From Streptomyces lienomycini (GTDB lineage Bacteria; Actinomycetota; Actinomycetes; Streptomycetales; Streptomycetaceae): a DNA stretch of 64,000 nucleotides. Location: positions 1,178,001-1,242,000 of the forward strand of contig NZ_CP116257.1 in NCBI RefSeq assembly GCF_027947595.1, written 5' to 3'. The position numbers and the translations under genes were made by a program. Shown one piece after another: positions 16,802 through 25,009 of the stretch (its first letter is position 1; each line of letters begins with the position of its first letter). The notes under the pieces were generated by a model. The model searched no databases, was not told the DNA's origin, and saw only the letters and a program-made list of their open reading frames with translations.

Positions 16802-17881
16802 ATGGCCGATACCCCGCTTGACCTCACGCTGGACGCCGCGGAGCTTACCGCGCGGCTCGTCGACTTCCCGTCCGAGAGCGGCACCGAGAAGCCGTTGGCG
16901 GACGCGGTCGAGAGCGCGCTGCGCGGCCTGCCCCACCTGTCGGTCGAGCGGTACGGCAACAACGTCGTCGCGCGTACGGAACTGGGCCGCGCGGAACGCG
17001 TGATCCTGGCCGGCCACATCGACACGGTGCCGATCGCGGACAACGTCCCCTCCCGCCTGGACGAGGACGGGGTCCTGTGGGGCTGCGGCACCTGCGACAT
17101 GAAGGCGGGCGTCGCGGTCCAGCTGCGCATCGCGGCCACCGTCCCCGCCCCCAACCGCGACCTGACCTTCGTCTTCTACGACAACGAGGAGGTCGCCGCC
17201 GAGCTGAACGGCCTGAAGCACGTCGCCGAGGCCCACCCCGAGTGGCTGGAGGGCGACTTCGCGGTGCTCCTCGAACCGTCCGACGGCCAGGTGGAGGGCG
17301 GCTGCCAAGGGACCCTGCGGGTGCTGCTGAGGACGGCGGGGGAGCGGGCGCACTCGGCGCGCTCCTGGATGGGCTCCAACGCCATCCACGCCGCCGCCCC
17401 GATCCTCGCGCGCCTGGCGGCCTACGAGCCCCGCTACCCGGTCATCGACGGCCTGGAGTACCGCGAGGGCCTCAACGCGGTCGGCATCACGGGCGGGGTG
17501 GCCGGCAACGTCATCCCCGACGCGTGCACGGTCACCGTCAACTTCCGCTACGCCCCGGACCGGAGCCCTGAGGAGGCCCTCGCCCACGTGCGCGAGGTCT
17601 TCGCGGACTGCGGGGTGGCCGAGTTCGTGGTCGACGACCACAGCGGCGCGGCCCTGCCCGGCCTGTCCCACCCGGCGGCGGCCGCCTTCATCGAGGCGGT
17701 GGGCGGCACCCCGCAGCCCAAGTACGGCTGGACGGACGTGTCGCGCTTCTCCGCGCTCGGCGTCCCGGCGGTCAACTACGGCCCGGGCAACCCGCACCTG
17801 GCGCACAAGCGCGACGAGCGGGTCGAGGTGGCGAAGGTCCTGGCCGGCGAGGAGCGCCTGCGGTCGTGGCTGACGGCATGA
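16802..17881 (+). CDS. dapE: Succinyl-diaminopimelate desuccinylase
   Basis: A 359-residue M20 metallohydrolase. The metal and catalytic motifs are LAGHIDTVPIADN (His72, Asp74), WGCGTCDMKAGVA, YDNEEVAAELNG and LEPSDGQVEGGCQGTLR, with a terminal HLAHKRDERV supplying the last His ligand. It hydrolyses succinyl-LL-diaminopimelate to LL-DAP, the step after DapC. Start at ATG with a leaderless promoter. The order dapE, LOG, folP matches M. tuberculosis Rv1202-Rv1207. Confidence 0.93.
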   Translation: MADTPLDLTLDAAELTARLVDFPSESGTEKPLADAVESALRGLPHLSVERYGNNVVARTELGRAERVILAGHIDTVPIADNVPSRLDEDGVLWGCGTCDMKAGVAVQLRIAATVPAPNRDLTFVFYDNEEVAAELNGLKHVAEAHPEWLEGDFAVLLEPSDGQVEGGCQGTLRVLLRTAGERAHSARSWMGSNAIHAAAPILARLAAYEPRYPVIDGLEYREGLNAVGITGGVAGNVIPDACTVTVNFRYAPDRSPEEALAHVREVFADCGVAEFVVDDHSGAALPGLSHPAAAAFIEAVGGTPQPKYGWTDVSRFSALGVPAVNYGPGNPHLAHKRDERVEVAKVLAGEERLRSWLTA

Positions 17882-17989
17882 TCCGCGGCGGGTTTGTGCC
17901 GCTGCGCGGCGGACATGCTGAGGTCCCTCGCACGTAACCCGCGTGGATCTACGCTGAGGTGGAAGAACCTGCAACTGGAGGGAGCGCAC

Positions 17990-18748
17990 ATGGCTACCGG
18001 CAACCCCGAGGGCAAGAAGCGGCCACCGGAGGAACAGCGCCTGGGCCCTGTCCTCCGGCGGCGTGACAAGGTGCAGCGGAGCACCACGGACCAGCGCCTG
18101 CTGGACGAGCGCGCTCCGACCGACTGGGTGCACACCGACCCGTGGCGCGTGCTGCGCATCCAGTCGGAGTTCATCGAGGGCTTCGGCACGCTGGCCGAAC
18201 TGCCGCCCGCCATCAGCGTCTTCGGTTCCGCCCGCACCCCGGCGGACTCACCGGAGTACGAGGCGGGCGTGCGGCTCGGCCGCGGCCTGGTGGAGGCGGG
18301 CTTCGCGGTCATCACCGGCGGCGGACCCGGCGCCATGGAGGCGGCCAACAAGGGCGCCCTGGAGGCGAAGGGCACATCGGTCGGCCTCGGCATCGAACTG
18401 CCCTTCGAGCAGGGGCTGAACGCCTACGTCGACATCGGCCTGAACTTCCGGTACTTCTTCGTCCGCAAGATGATGTTCGTGAAGTACGCGCAGGGCTTCG
18501 TCGTCCTGCCCGGCGGCCTCGGCACCCTCGACGAACTGTTCGAGGCCCTCACCCTGGTGCAGACCCAGAAGGTGACCCGCTTCCCCATCGTCCTCTTCGG
18601 CTCCGAGTACTGGGGCGGCCTGGTCGACTGGCTCCGCGGCACCCTGGTCGCCCAGGGCAAGGCGGCGGAGAAGGACCTCCTGCTCTTCCACGTCACGGAC
18701 GACGTGGACGAGGCGGTCGCCCTGGTCTCCAAGGAGGCGGGCCGGTAG
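17990..18748 (+). CDS. LOG family protein (TIGR00730)
   Basis: A 252-residue Rossmann-fold protein with the two LOG hallmarks, GGGPGAMEAANKGA (about 104-117) and PGGLGTLDELFE (about 173-184). Family members hydrolyse the ribosyl bond of cytokinin riboside or adenosine 5'-monophosphates (phosphoribohydrolase), releasing the base. The M. tuberculosis homologue Rv1205 makes cytokinins. The ATG follows GGAGGGAGCGCAC. An N-terminal basic extension (KKRPPEEQR) of about 45 residues is usual in actinomycetes. Confidence 0.9.
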   Translation: MATGNPEGKKRPPEEQRLGPVLRRRDKVQRSTTDQRLLDERAPTDWVHTDPWRVLRIQSEFIEGFGTLAELPPAISVFGSARTPADSPEYEAGVRLGRGLVEAGFAVITGGGPGAMEAANKGALEAKGTSVGLGIELPFEQGLNAYVDIGLNFRYFFVRKMMFVKYAQGFVVLPGGLGTLDELFEALTLVQTQKVTRFPIVLFGSEYWGGLVDWLRGTLVAQGKAAEKDLLLFHVTDDVDEAVALVSKEAGR

Positions 18749-18789
18749 AGCGGCCGGCCGCGGGACGGGGTGCGGGCGGGGCCGGGGGC

Positions 18790-19674
18790 CTACGCCAGCC
18801 CCCGTCGGGCCACCGTCGGTGCCCGGTGCCCGGCGATCGTCGCCACCATGTCCAGGACCTGCCGCGTCTCCGCCACCTCGTGCACCCGGTACACCCGCGC
18901 CCCCAGCCACGCCGACACCGCCGTCGTCGCTAGCGTGCCGATCAGCCGCTCCTTCACCGGCCGGTCCAGCGTCTCCCCGACGAAGTCCTTGTTGGACAGG
19001 GACACCAGCACCGGCCACCCCGTCTCCACCATCTCCCCGAGCCGCCGCGTCGCCTCCAGGCTGTGCCGCGTGTTCTTCCCGAAGTCGTGCCCGGGATCGA
19101 TCAGCACCGACTCCCGCGGCACCCCCAGCCCCACCGCCCGCTCGGCCAGCCCCAGCGTCACGCGCAGGATGTCGTCCATGACGTCGTCGTACGTCACCCG
19201 GTGCGGCCGCGTCCGCGGCTCGGCGCCGCCCGCGTGCGTGCACACCAGCCCCGCCCCGTACCGCGCCGCCACCTCGGCGAGCTTCGGGTCGACACCGCCC
19301 CACGCGTCGTTCAGCAGGTCCGCGCCCACCTCGCACACGGCCTCGCCGACCTCGTGCCGCCAGGTGTCCACGCTGATCACGACGTCCGGGAAGCGTCGCC
19401 GCACCTCCGCGACGAACCCCACCGTCCGCCGCGCCTCCTCCGCCGCCGACACCTCGTCCCCGGGGCCCGCCTTCACCCCGCCGACGTCGATGATCGCGGC
19501 GCCCTCGGCCACCGCCTGCTCCACGCGTGCGAGGGCGGGCTCGTCGCGGAAGGTCGCCCCCTGGTCGTAGAAGGAGTCCGGGGTCCGGTTCACGATCGCC
19601 ATGACCACCGGCTCGTGCGCCGCGAACTCACGCCTGCCCAGCCTGAGCGTCCCCTGTGACATCTTCTCGTCCAT
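18790..19674 (-). CDS. folP: Dihydropteroate synthase family protein (FolP2-like)
   Basis: A 294-residue TIM-barrel protein. It has AIVNRTPDSFYDQGA (the pterin-site start), AAIIDVGGVKAGPG, ISVDTWRHEV, LNDAWGG, DPGHDFGKNT and an HEVAETRQ end. Canonical DHPS joins pterin pyrophosphate and p-aminobenzoate. Its position between LOG and the DivIVA-like gene matches M. tuberculosis folP2 (Rv1207), whose product was reported not to be a functional DHPS, so activity here is uncertain. Alternative start MSQGTLRLG at 19662. Convergent with the LOG gene. Confidence 0.85.
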   Translation of the reverse strand: MDEKMSQGTLRLGRREFAAHEPVVMAIVNRTPDSFYDQGATFRDEPALARVEQAVAEGAAIIDVGGVKAGPGDEVSAAEEARRTVGFVAEVRRRFPDVVISVDTWRHEVGEAVCEVGADLLNDAWGGVDPKLAEVAARYGAGLVCTHAGGAEPRTRPHRVTYDDVMDDILRVTLGLAERAVGLGVPRESVLIDPGHDFGKNTRHSLEATRRLGEMVETGWPVLVSLSNKDFVGETLDRPVKERLIGTLATTAVSAWLGARVYRVHEVAETRQVLDMVATIAGHRAPTVARRGLA

Positions 19675-19830
19675 ACCCGTTCTCTCGTCCCGCTTCCGGC
19701 CCCGGGGCGGCGGTCCTTCGACGACCGCGGCCCCGACTGTCAGACTCGCATGGCACGATCGGACCCGACACAACCGACTCCGAAACAACCGACTCGGACC
19801 GGACTCCGACCCGACCATGGGGGCCCAGCG

Positions 19831-20193
19831 ATGGTCATGTTCCTGTTCCTCGTCATCGCGCTGGCCGTCGTCGTGGCCGCCGTGACGCTCGCCGTGGTGG
19901 GCGGCGGCGACAGTGGGCCGCTGCCGGAGGCCCCGCCCGAGCGGGTACGGGACTCACTGCCCCCGGACCGCCCGGTGGGCCGCGGCGACGTGGAGCGGCT
20001 GCGCTTCCCGCTCGTCGTCCGCGGCTACCGCATGGCGGAGGTCGACGACGCCCTCGGCCGCCTCGGCGCCGAACTGGCCGAGCGCGACGCCCGGATCGCC
20101 GACCTGGAGTCCGCGCTGGCGGGCGCCCGGGCCGCGGCGAGCCACCAGCACGTCGTCATGGACAAGCCGGCCCGGCAGGAGGAGCAGCAGTGA
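19831..20193 (+). CDS. DivIVA-domain-containing membrane protein
   Basis: A 120-residue protein with an N-terminal transmembrane helix (FLFLVIALAVVVAAVTLAVV), then a DivIVA-type motif (LRFPLVVRGYRMAEVDDALG) and a short coiled coil (LGAELAERDARIADLESALA). The family corresponds to M. tuberculosis Rv1209. It may recruit cell-wall proteins, but the role is unproven. The ATG at 19831 directly precedes the membrane helix; a longer start (19750) would add a hydrophilic tail. The stop overlaps the tag start by GTGA. Confidence 0.82.
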   Translation: MVMFLFLVIALAVVVAAVTLAVVGGGDSGPLPEAPPERVRDSLPPDRPVGRGDVERLRFPLVVRGYRMAEVDDALGRLGAELAERDARIADLESALAGARAAASHQHVVMDKPARQEEQQ

Positions 20194-20774
20194 GCGCCGG
20201 GGAGGCCGCCGCGGGCCCCGACGGCGCGCTGCGCTGCCCCTGGGCCCTGTCCACCGCGGACTACGTCACGTACCACGACGACGAGTGGGGCCGCCCGGTC
20301 CACGGCGACGACGCCCTGTACGAGCGGCTCAGCCTGGAAGCCTTCCAGTCCGGACTGTCCTGGATCACCATCCTGCGCCGCCGGGCCGGCTTCCGCAGCG
20401 CCTTCGCCGGCTTCGAGATCGCCAAGGTGGCGGCCTACACCGACGAGGACCGCGACCGCCTGCTCGCCGACACCGGCATCATCCGCAACCGCGCCAAGAT
20501 CGACGCGACCCTCGCCAACGCGCGCGTGCTCGCCGAGTGGGCCCCCGGCGACCTGGACGAGCTGATCTGGTCGCACGCCCCGGACGCGGCCGGACGACCG
20601 GTCCCGAAGACCCTCACCGACGTCCCGGCCGTCACACCGGAGTCCACGGCCCTGTCCAAGGCCCTCAAGAAGCGCGGCCTGCGCTTCGTCGGCCCGACCA
20701 CCGCGTACGCGCTGATGCAGGCCTGCGGACTGGTCGACGACCACCTGGCGACGTGCGTGGCCCGCCGGACCTGA
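20190..20774 (+). CDS. tag: DNA-3-methyladenine glycosylase I
   Basis: A 194-residue HhH-superfamily glycosylase that excises 3-methyladenine in base-excision repair. It shows the Tag signature RCPWAL with a Cys, YHDDEWGRPVHGDD, LEAFQSGLSWITILRRR, RNRAKI and the terminal DDHLATC, where Cys/His residues bind zinc. It is coupled to the upstream DivIVA-like gene by a GTGA overlap, the same order as Rv1209-Rv1210. Confidence 0.93.
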   Translation: MSAGEAAAGPDGALRCPWALSTADYVTYHDDEWGRPVHGDDALYERLSLEAFQSGLSWITILRRRAGFRSAFAGFEIAKVAAYTDEDRDRLLADTGIIRNRAKIDATLANARVLAEWAPGDLDELIWSHAPDAAGRPVPKTLTDVPAVTPESTALSKALKKRGLRFVGPTTAYALMQACGLVDDHLATCVARRT

Positions 20775-20834
20775 GCGGGCGGACCGCACGCCACGGGCCG
20801 TCCGCCACCGGCCTACCGTCGGTCTGCGGGCCGT

Positions 20835-21638
20835 CTACCGGCCCAGGTACTTCGGCTTCTCCTTCTCGACGAACGCGCGCACCGCGATCGCGTGGTCCTG
20901 CGAGGCACCGGCCCGCGACTGCAGCTCGTCCTCCTTGTCCAGCGTCTCGGAGAGCGAGTGCGTCAGTCCGTACGCGATCGACTCCTTCAGCGCCGCGTAC
21001 GCCACCGTCGGCCCCTCGGCCAGCGTCCGCGCCGTCTTCTCGGCCTCGGCGCGCAGCTCGGCGGCGGGGACTACCCGGTTGGCGATGCCCAGCTCGTACG
21101 CCTCCTGCGCGCCGATGCTGCGCGGGAAGAGCAGGAGGTCACCGGCGCGTCCGGGGCCGACGACGCGCGGCAGCGTCCAGGAGACGCCGGAGTCGGCGGT
21201 GAGCGCCACCCCCGCGAAGGAGGTGTTGAAGGCCGCGGTGTCCGCGACGATCCGGTAGTCCGCCGCGAGCGCGAAACCGAGGCCCGCCCCGGCCGCCACG
21301 CCGTTCACGGCGGCGACCACCGGCTTCCCGGCGCCGGCGAGCGCCCGCACGATCGGGTTGTAGTGCTCGCTCACCGTGCTCATGGTGTCGGCCGACCCCG
21401 TCTCCCGGTCGGCGGCCAGCAGCCCGATGTGCTCCTTGAGGTCCTGGCCGACGCAGAAGGCCCGCTCCCCGGCCGCGGTCAGCAGCACCGCCCGCACGGC
21501 GTCGTCCGCGGCCGCGGAACGCACCGCCTCCCGGAGGGCGACCTTCGTCTCGGTGTTCATCGCGTTCATCGCCCCGGGGCGGTTCAGCGTGATCGTCGCG
21601 AGTCCGTCGCTCACCTCGTAGAGCACGGTGTCGGCCAT
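20835..21638 (-). CDS. Enoyl-CoA hydratase/isomerase family protein
   Basis: A 267-residue crotonase-fold protein (PaaG-like). It has the oxyanion-hole segments FCVGQDLKEH and AAVNGVAAGAGLGFALAAD, and the TADSGVSWTLPRVVG segment typical of PaaG/2-(1,2-epoxyphenylacetyl)-CoA isomerase-like proteins. The second catalytic glutamate of true enoyl-CoA hydratases is replaced by Asp in this motif, so isomerase activity is more likely than hydration. The ATG is preceded by GGAGGGGATTTCC. Convergent with tag. Confidence 0.88.
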   Translation of the reverse strand: MADTVLYEVSDGLATITLNRPGAMNAMNTETKVALREAVRSAAADDAVRAVLLTAAGERAFCVGQDLKEHIGLLAADRETGSADTMSTVSEHYNPIVRALAGAGKPVVAAVNGVAAGAGLGFALAADYRIVADTAAFNTSFAGVALTADSGVSWTLPRVVGPGRAGDLLLFPRSIGAQEAYELGIANRVVPAAELRAEAEKTARTLAEGPTVAYAALKESIAYGLTHSLSETLDKEDELQSRAGASQDHAIAVRAFVEKEKPKYLGR

Positions 21639-21998
21639 GGAAATCCCCTCCGCGTAGTGACAGGCAGTGGCTTGTGTCCGTCAGACAGCATGACGGAGAT
21701 CACCGGGAACGGATCGCTCGGGAGATGTGACCTGCGTCAAAGAATTCCGGTCCGTATCCATTCGGTGGAAGTGGGCGAGGGCGCGCAGTATCGCAGTCAC
21801 ATCGCCGAATTGAGTGGTTTTGCTCGCGCGCGTTGCCCAAGCGATGCCGACCGATGTTGGTCATCGGGTCCTGGGATGCGGGATAATGGCTGGGAAGCAA
21901 TGTGTTCGATGCCGGTGTCGCGCGTCCAAGCCGGACTGCGCGTGCCCTCACGGGCCGTCGGCTGTGACGGTGAGCTGGTATCAGGAAGGGGAACGAGC
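21639..21998. other. 360-base intergenic region upstream of the DUF3117 gene
   Basis: No gene. It holds divergent regulatory sequence, with several lower-GC stretches (AAGAATTCCGG at about 21741; GATAATGG at 21882) and the candidate promoter at 21857-21887. Confidence 0.6.
21857..21887 (+). promoter_or_regulatory. Candidate vegetative promoter for the DUF3117 gene
   Basis: TTGGTC (21857-21862) and GATAAT (21882-21887) are separated by 19 bases, about 110 bases upstream of the DUF3117 start. Confidence 0.45.
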
Positions 21999-22166
21999 AT
22001 GGCGGCCATGAAGCCGCGGACGGGTGATGGCCCGCTCGAGGTGACCAAGGAGGGGCGGGGCATCGTCATGCGCGTTCCGCTCGAAGGCGGCGGTCGACTC
22101 GTCGTCGAGCTGACCCCCGACGAGGCCGACGCGCTCGGCGACGCCCTCAAGAAGGTCGTCGGCTGA
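21999..22166 (+). CDS. DUF3117 domain protein
   Basis: A 55-residue protein (MAAMKPRTGDGPLEVTKEGR, then a basic/hydrophobic strand and ELTPDEADALGDALKKVVG). It is almost invariant across actinobacteria; the homologue Rv1211 also follows the tag gene. No function is established. The ATG follows AGGAAGGGG. Confidence 0.92.
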   Translation: MAAMKPRTGDGPLEVTKEGRGIVMRVPLEGGGRLVVELTPDEADALGDALKKVVG

Positions 22167-22194
22167 CGCGCGATCGACCACAACCATTCAGTCG

Positions 22195-22220
22195 CCCCGG
22201 TACCGCACATGGTGCCGGGG
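22195..22220. terminator. Bidirectional terminator
   Basis: CCCCGGTACC pairs with GGTGCCGGGG (one G-U pair) around GCACAT, followed on the plus strand by TGATTGTTCT. It lies between the DUF3117 gene and the convergent O-methyltransferase gene. Confidence 0.85.
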
Positions 22221-22282
22221 TGATTGTTCTACGGCTTTCCCGGGCGACCGGTCCTTTCCCCGGCGGCGCCCGCCGCAATTCC

Positions 22283-22915
22283 TCAGCGCTTCACGGCGCA
22301 CAGCAGCCCGTCGCCGACCGGAAGCAGTGACGGCACCAGCTCCTGGCTCTCCCGCACCGCGCGCAGCAGTTCCCTCACCCGCAGCACCTCGGTGGGCTGC
22401 GGACCGGAGTCGATCGTCCGGCCGGCGCCGAAGACGCCCTCGAAGGCGACGAGACCTCCGGGACGCAGCAGGCGCAACGATTCGGCGAGGTAGTCCTGGT
22501 ACTCCAGCCGGTCTCCGTCGCAGAAGACGAGGTCGTAGCCGGCGTCCGCGAGGCGGGGCAGCACTTCCAGGGCACGCCCGGGAATGAACCGGGCCCGGTT
22601 GCTGGCGAAGCCCGCGGCCCGGAAGGCCTGGCGGGCGAACTGCTGGTGCTCCGGCTCCGGGTCGACCGTGGTCAGTACCCCGTCCGGCCGCATGCCCTGC
22701 AGCAGATGTATCCCGGAGACGCCGCAGCCGGTGCCGATCTCCGCGACCGCCTTGGCGTCCACGGCGGCGGCGAGCAACCCCAGGGCGGAGCCCGTACCCG
22801 GGGTCACCGAGCGCAGACCCGCCTCGCGGGCCCGGTCGCGTGCCCAGAGCAGCGCGTCGTCCTCGGCGACATAGGCGTCGGCGAACGCCCAGCTCGTCTG
22901 CCGGTTGCCGGTAAT
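22283..22915 (-). CDS. SAM-dependent O-methyltransferase, likely ATT start
   Basis: A 210-residue class I methyltransferase (catechol O-methyltransferase type). The SAM motif is [42 protein letters not shown] and [14 protein letters not shown] follow. The homologue Rv1220c also lies divergent to sigE. No ATG, GTG or TTG is in frame before the conserved [20 protein letters not shown] region. An ATT at 22915 lies six bases after AGGAG, so I take it as the start. The first standard start candidate inside the frame is a GTG at 22807 and would delete the conserved N-terminal 36 residues. Confidence 0.75.
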   Translation of the reverse strand: MTGNRQTSWAFADAYVAEDDALLWARDRAREAGLRSVTPGTGSALGLLAAAVDAKAVAEIGTGCGVSGIHLLQGMRPDGVLTTVDPEPEHQQFARQAFRAAGFASNRARFIPGRALEVLPRLADAGYDLVFCDGDRLEYQDYLAESLRLLRPGGLVAFEGVFGAGRTIDSGPQPTEVLRVRELLRAVRESQELVPSLLPVGDGLLCAVKR

Positions 22916-22968
22916 GACCCTCTCCTGTCCCCGTCGTTGCCTCGGCGTGACTGTATCCGTTGGCGTCG

Positions 22969-22994
22969 GGAACCCGCAGATGGGACCAGTCGTT
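22969..22994 (+). promoter_or_regulatory. ECF-type promoter upstream of sigE
   Basis: GGAACC (22969-22974), a 16-base spacer and CGTT (22991-22994) match the generic ECF consensus GGAAC-N16/17-CGTT. It is oriented toward sigE, leaving a leader of about 150 bases, and suggests the sigma factor drives its own gene or is under another ECF factor. Confidence 0.6.
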
Positions 22995-23155
22995 TGAAGG
23001 GGAGAGCAAAGAGACGACTGAGCGGCCTGGGCTGCGACGGGGGGCGGCGGATGGACCAGCGTGCCGAGCAGGTGCTGACGCAGCCGTACGAGCCGTACCG
23101 GCCCAGATCAAATTCTCGTAAAACCGCTTATCCGGAGCTAACGGGCGAGGTGGCT

Positions 23156-23941
23156 ATGGTAGGGGCTCCACTGGACACCACCAGAGCCGACAGGGGAGGT
23201 GCGGCCGCACCCGCGGATCGGGGTGGAGTGCTGCGGCGCTTCCTCGGATCGGCAGGCAGGCCGAAATCCGTGAACGACACCGCTGCTGACCACAGCCACG
23301 CCGACCGTCCCACCACGGGACACACCCAGACCGCGACCTTCTCCGGCGACGCGGACGGGCAGGCGTGGACTCCGCCCACCTGGGAGGAGATCGTCAGCAC
23401 CCACAGCGGCCGGGTCTACCGCCTCGCCTACCGCCTCACGGGCAACCAGCACGACGCCGAGGACCTCACCCAGGAGGTGTTCGTCCGCGTCTTCCGTTCC
23501 CTGTCGACGTACACACCGGGCACCTTCGAGGGCTGGCTGCACCGCATCACCACCAATCTCTTCCTGGACATGGTGCGCCGCAAGCAGCGGATCAGGTTCG
23601 ACGCGCTCGGCGACGACGCGGCCGAGCGGCTGCCCAGCAAGGAGCCCACCCCGCAGCAGCTCTTCCACGACGCCCACTTCGACGCGGACGTCCAGCAGGC
23701 CCTGGACACCCTCGCGCCCGAGTTCCGCGCCGCGGTCGTCCTGTGCGACATCGAGGGGCTGTCCTACGAGGAGATCGCCGCGACCCTCGGCGTCAAGCTG
23801 GGCACGGTGCGCTCCCGTATCCACCGCGGCCGTTCCCAGCTGCGCAAGGCGCTCGCGCACCGTTCCCCCAAGGCGCGCGCCGAGCGTCGCTCGTTCGCGG
23901 CCGGTGTTCCCGCACTGGGAGGAGGGGGCACGAGCGCGTGA
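23156..23941 (+). CDS. sigE: ECF RNA polymerase sigma factor SigE
   Basis: A 261-residue sigma-70 family protein. After a 75-residue N-terminal tail, region 2 spans about residues 80-150 ([54 protein letters not shown]) and region 4 about 180-235 ([40 protein letters not shown]). This is the orthologue of M. tuberculosis SigE by gene order (rseA, htrA and tatB follow), not of S. coelicolor SigE of SCO3356. The ATG at 23156 was chosen; GTG at 23270 and ATG at 23051 are alternatives. The stop overlaps the anti-sigma gene (GTGA). Confidence 0.9.
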   Translation: MVGAPLDTTRADRGGAAAPADRGGVLRRFLGSAGRPKSVNDTAADHSHADRPTTGHTQTATFSGDADGQAWTPPTWEEIVSTHSGRVYRLAYRLTGNQHDAEDLTQEVFVRVFRSLSTYTPGTFEGWLHRITTNLFLDMVRRKQRIRFDALGDDAAERLPSKEPTPQQLFHDAHFDADVQQALDTLAPEFRAAVVLCDIEGLSYEEIAATLGVKLGTVRSRIHRGRSQLRKALAHRSPKARAERRSFAAGVPALGGGGTSA

Positions 23942-24915
23942 GTGGGTCACGGCCTGAGTCCGAGGGACACCTCGCAGAGCAGCATCTGGGAGACCGACTC
24001 TCCGCCCTGGTGGACGGAGAGCTCGGTCATGACGCGCGCGAGCGCGTGCTGGCGCACGTGGCCACCTGCCCGAAGTGCAAGGCGGAGGTCGACGCGCAGC
24101 GCCGGTTGAAGAACGTCTTCGCACAAGCGGCCCCACCGGCCCCCTCCGAGAGCTTCCTGGCCCGCCTGCAGGGGCTTCCCGGGGGCGGTGACACGGACGG
24201 CGGCGGCTCCCCGTTCGCCGGCCTGCCCGGAGGGTTCGGGGCCTCCGCGGGTTCCGGCGTCTTCGGGACCAAGCGCGGCGAGCGGTTCGAGTTCGACTAC
24301 GTCCCCGCCGGGACGCACGCCCCGGTGCTGCCACCCTCCTCGTCGGGGCGGGGCTTCCGCATCCACGACGTGGGCCGGACGGAGTCCGAGCGCTCGGCCT
24401 CGCGCGGCCTGCGGTTCGCGTTCGCCGCCGCCGGGGCGGTGTCGCTGGCCGCGATCGCGCTGGGCGGAGTCACCCTCGGCACGCCGGACACCACCACCGA
24501 GGCACGCGGCTCGGGCACCGGCAGCAATGTGACGCCGCTGCGCACCCAGGGTGCGGGAGCGGCCACCGGCTCCGAGAGCCAGCGCCGCCGCACGGCCGGT
24601 CCGCTGCTCGGGCAGGGCCATCGGGTGCTGGGCGACACCCCCGCCGCGCCCACCACGGCCTCCGCGCCGCTGCTGCCCGGGATGCCGGCCCCCGCCGGGG
24701 ACGATGCGCGGCAGCAGGCGGTCCGTGCCCTGACCACTCCGGTGACGGCCGGTGCCGCCGCGATGTCCCCGCTGATACGTCCGCTGGAAGCAGTTCCGCC
24801 GCTCGCCCTGACCTCCTGGGCGGCGGCTCCCGAGGTCAGGCCGCCCGCCCTGCTCGCCGCCCCCGGCCCGGCCCTGTCCCCCTACCCGGCGGCTTCCCGC
24901 CCTCCGGTTCGCTGA
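23938..24915 (+). CDS. Zinc-binding anti-sigma factor (RseA-like)
   Basis: A 325-residue protein. The N-terminus is a zf-HC2 domain: [20 protein letters not shown] then [10 protein letters not shown], giving the H-x3-C-x2-C zinc site (His40, Cys44, Cys47) that binds and inhibits ECF factors. A central linker follows, then one transmembrane helix (about residues 158-180, [20 protein letters not shown]) and a Pro/Ala-rich extracytoplasmic tail. Translation is coupled to sigE by GTGA. It is longer and clearly membrane-anchored, unlike the shorter soluble mycobacterial RseA, so regulation by membrane proteolysis is plausible. Confidence 0.88.
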   Translation: MSGSRPESEGHLAEQHLGDRLSALVDGELGHDARERVLAHVATCPKCKAEVDAQRRLKNVFAQAAPPAPSESFLARLQGLPGGGDTDGGGSPFAGLPGGFGASAGSGVFGTKRGERFEFDYVPAGTHAPVLPPSSSGRGFRIHDVGRTESERSASRGLRFAFAAAGAVSLAAIALGGVTLGTPDTTTEARGSGTGSNVTPLRTQGAGAATGSESQRRRTAGPLLGQGHRVLGDTPAAPTTASAPLLPGMPAPAGDDARQQAVRALTTPVTAGAAAMSPLIRPLEAVPPLALTSWAAAPEVRPPALLAAPGPALSPYPAASRPPVR

Positions 24916-24925
24916 CGGGATCTGC

Positions 24926-24963
24926 GCGCCACCCCGCGGACCTGATTGAATCCGGGGTGGCGC
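24926..24963 (+). terminator. Hairpin between the anti-sigma and htrA genes
   Basis: GCGCCACCCC pairs perfectly with GGGGTGGCGC across an 18-base loop. It may end or attenuate the sigE mRNA before the protease gene. Confidence 0.6.
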
Positions 24964-25009
24964 CAGAGCCCTTGGAGCCGACGATCTGCGGCCGGTTGCG
25001 GGGGAGAGC

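Noticed and set aside
18790..19674. Call as certain functional dihydropteroate synthase
   Set aside because: Synteny with mycobacterial folP2, reported inactive as DHPS, leaves activity open; kept only as family assignment.
22915..23155. Alternative longer sigE start at 23051 ([16 protein letters not shown])
   Set aside because: The intervening segment is unconserved-looking; the ATG at 23156 precedes the family-like N-terminus.
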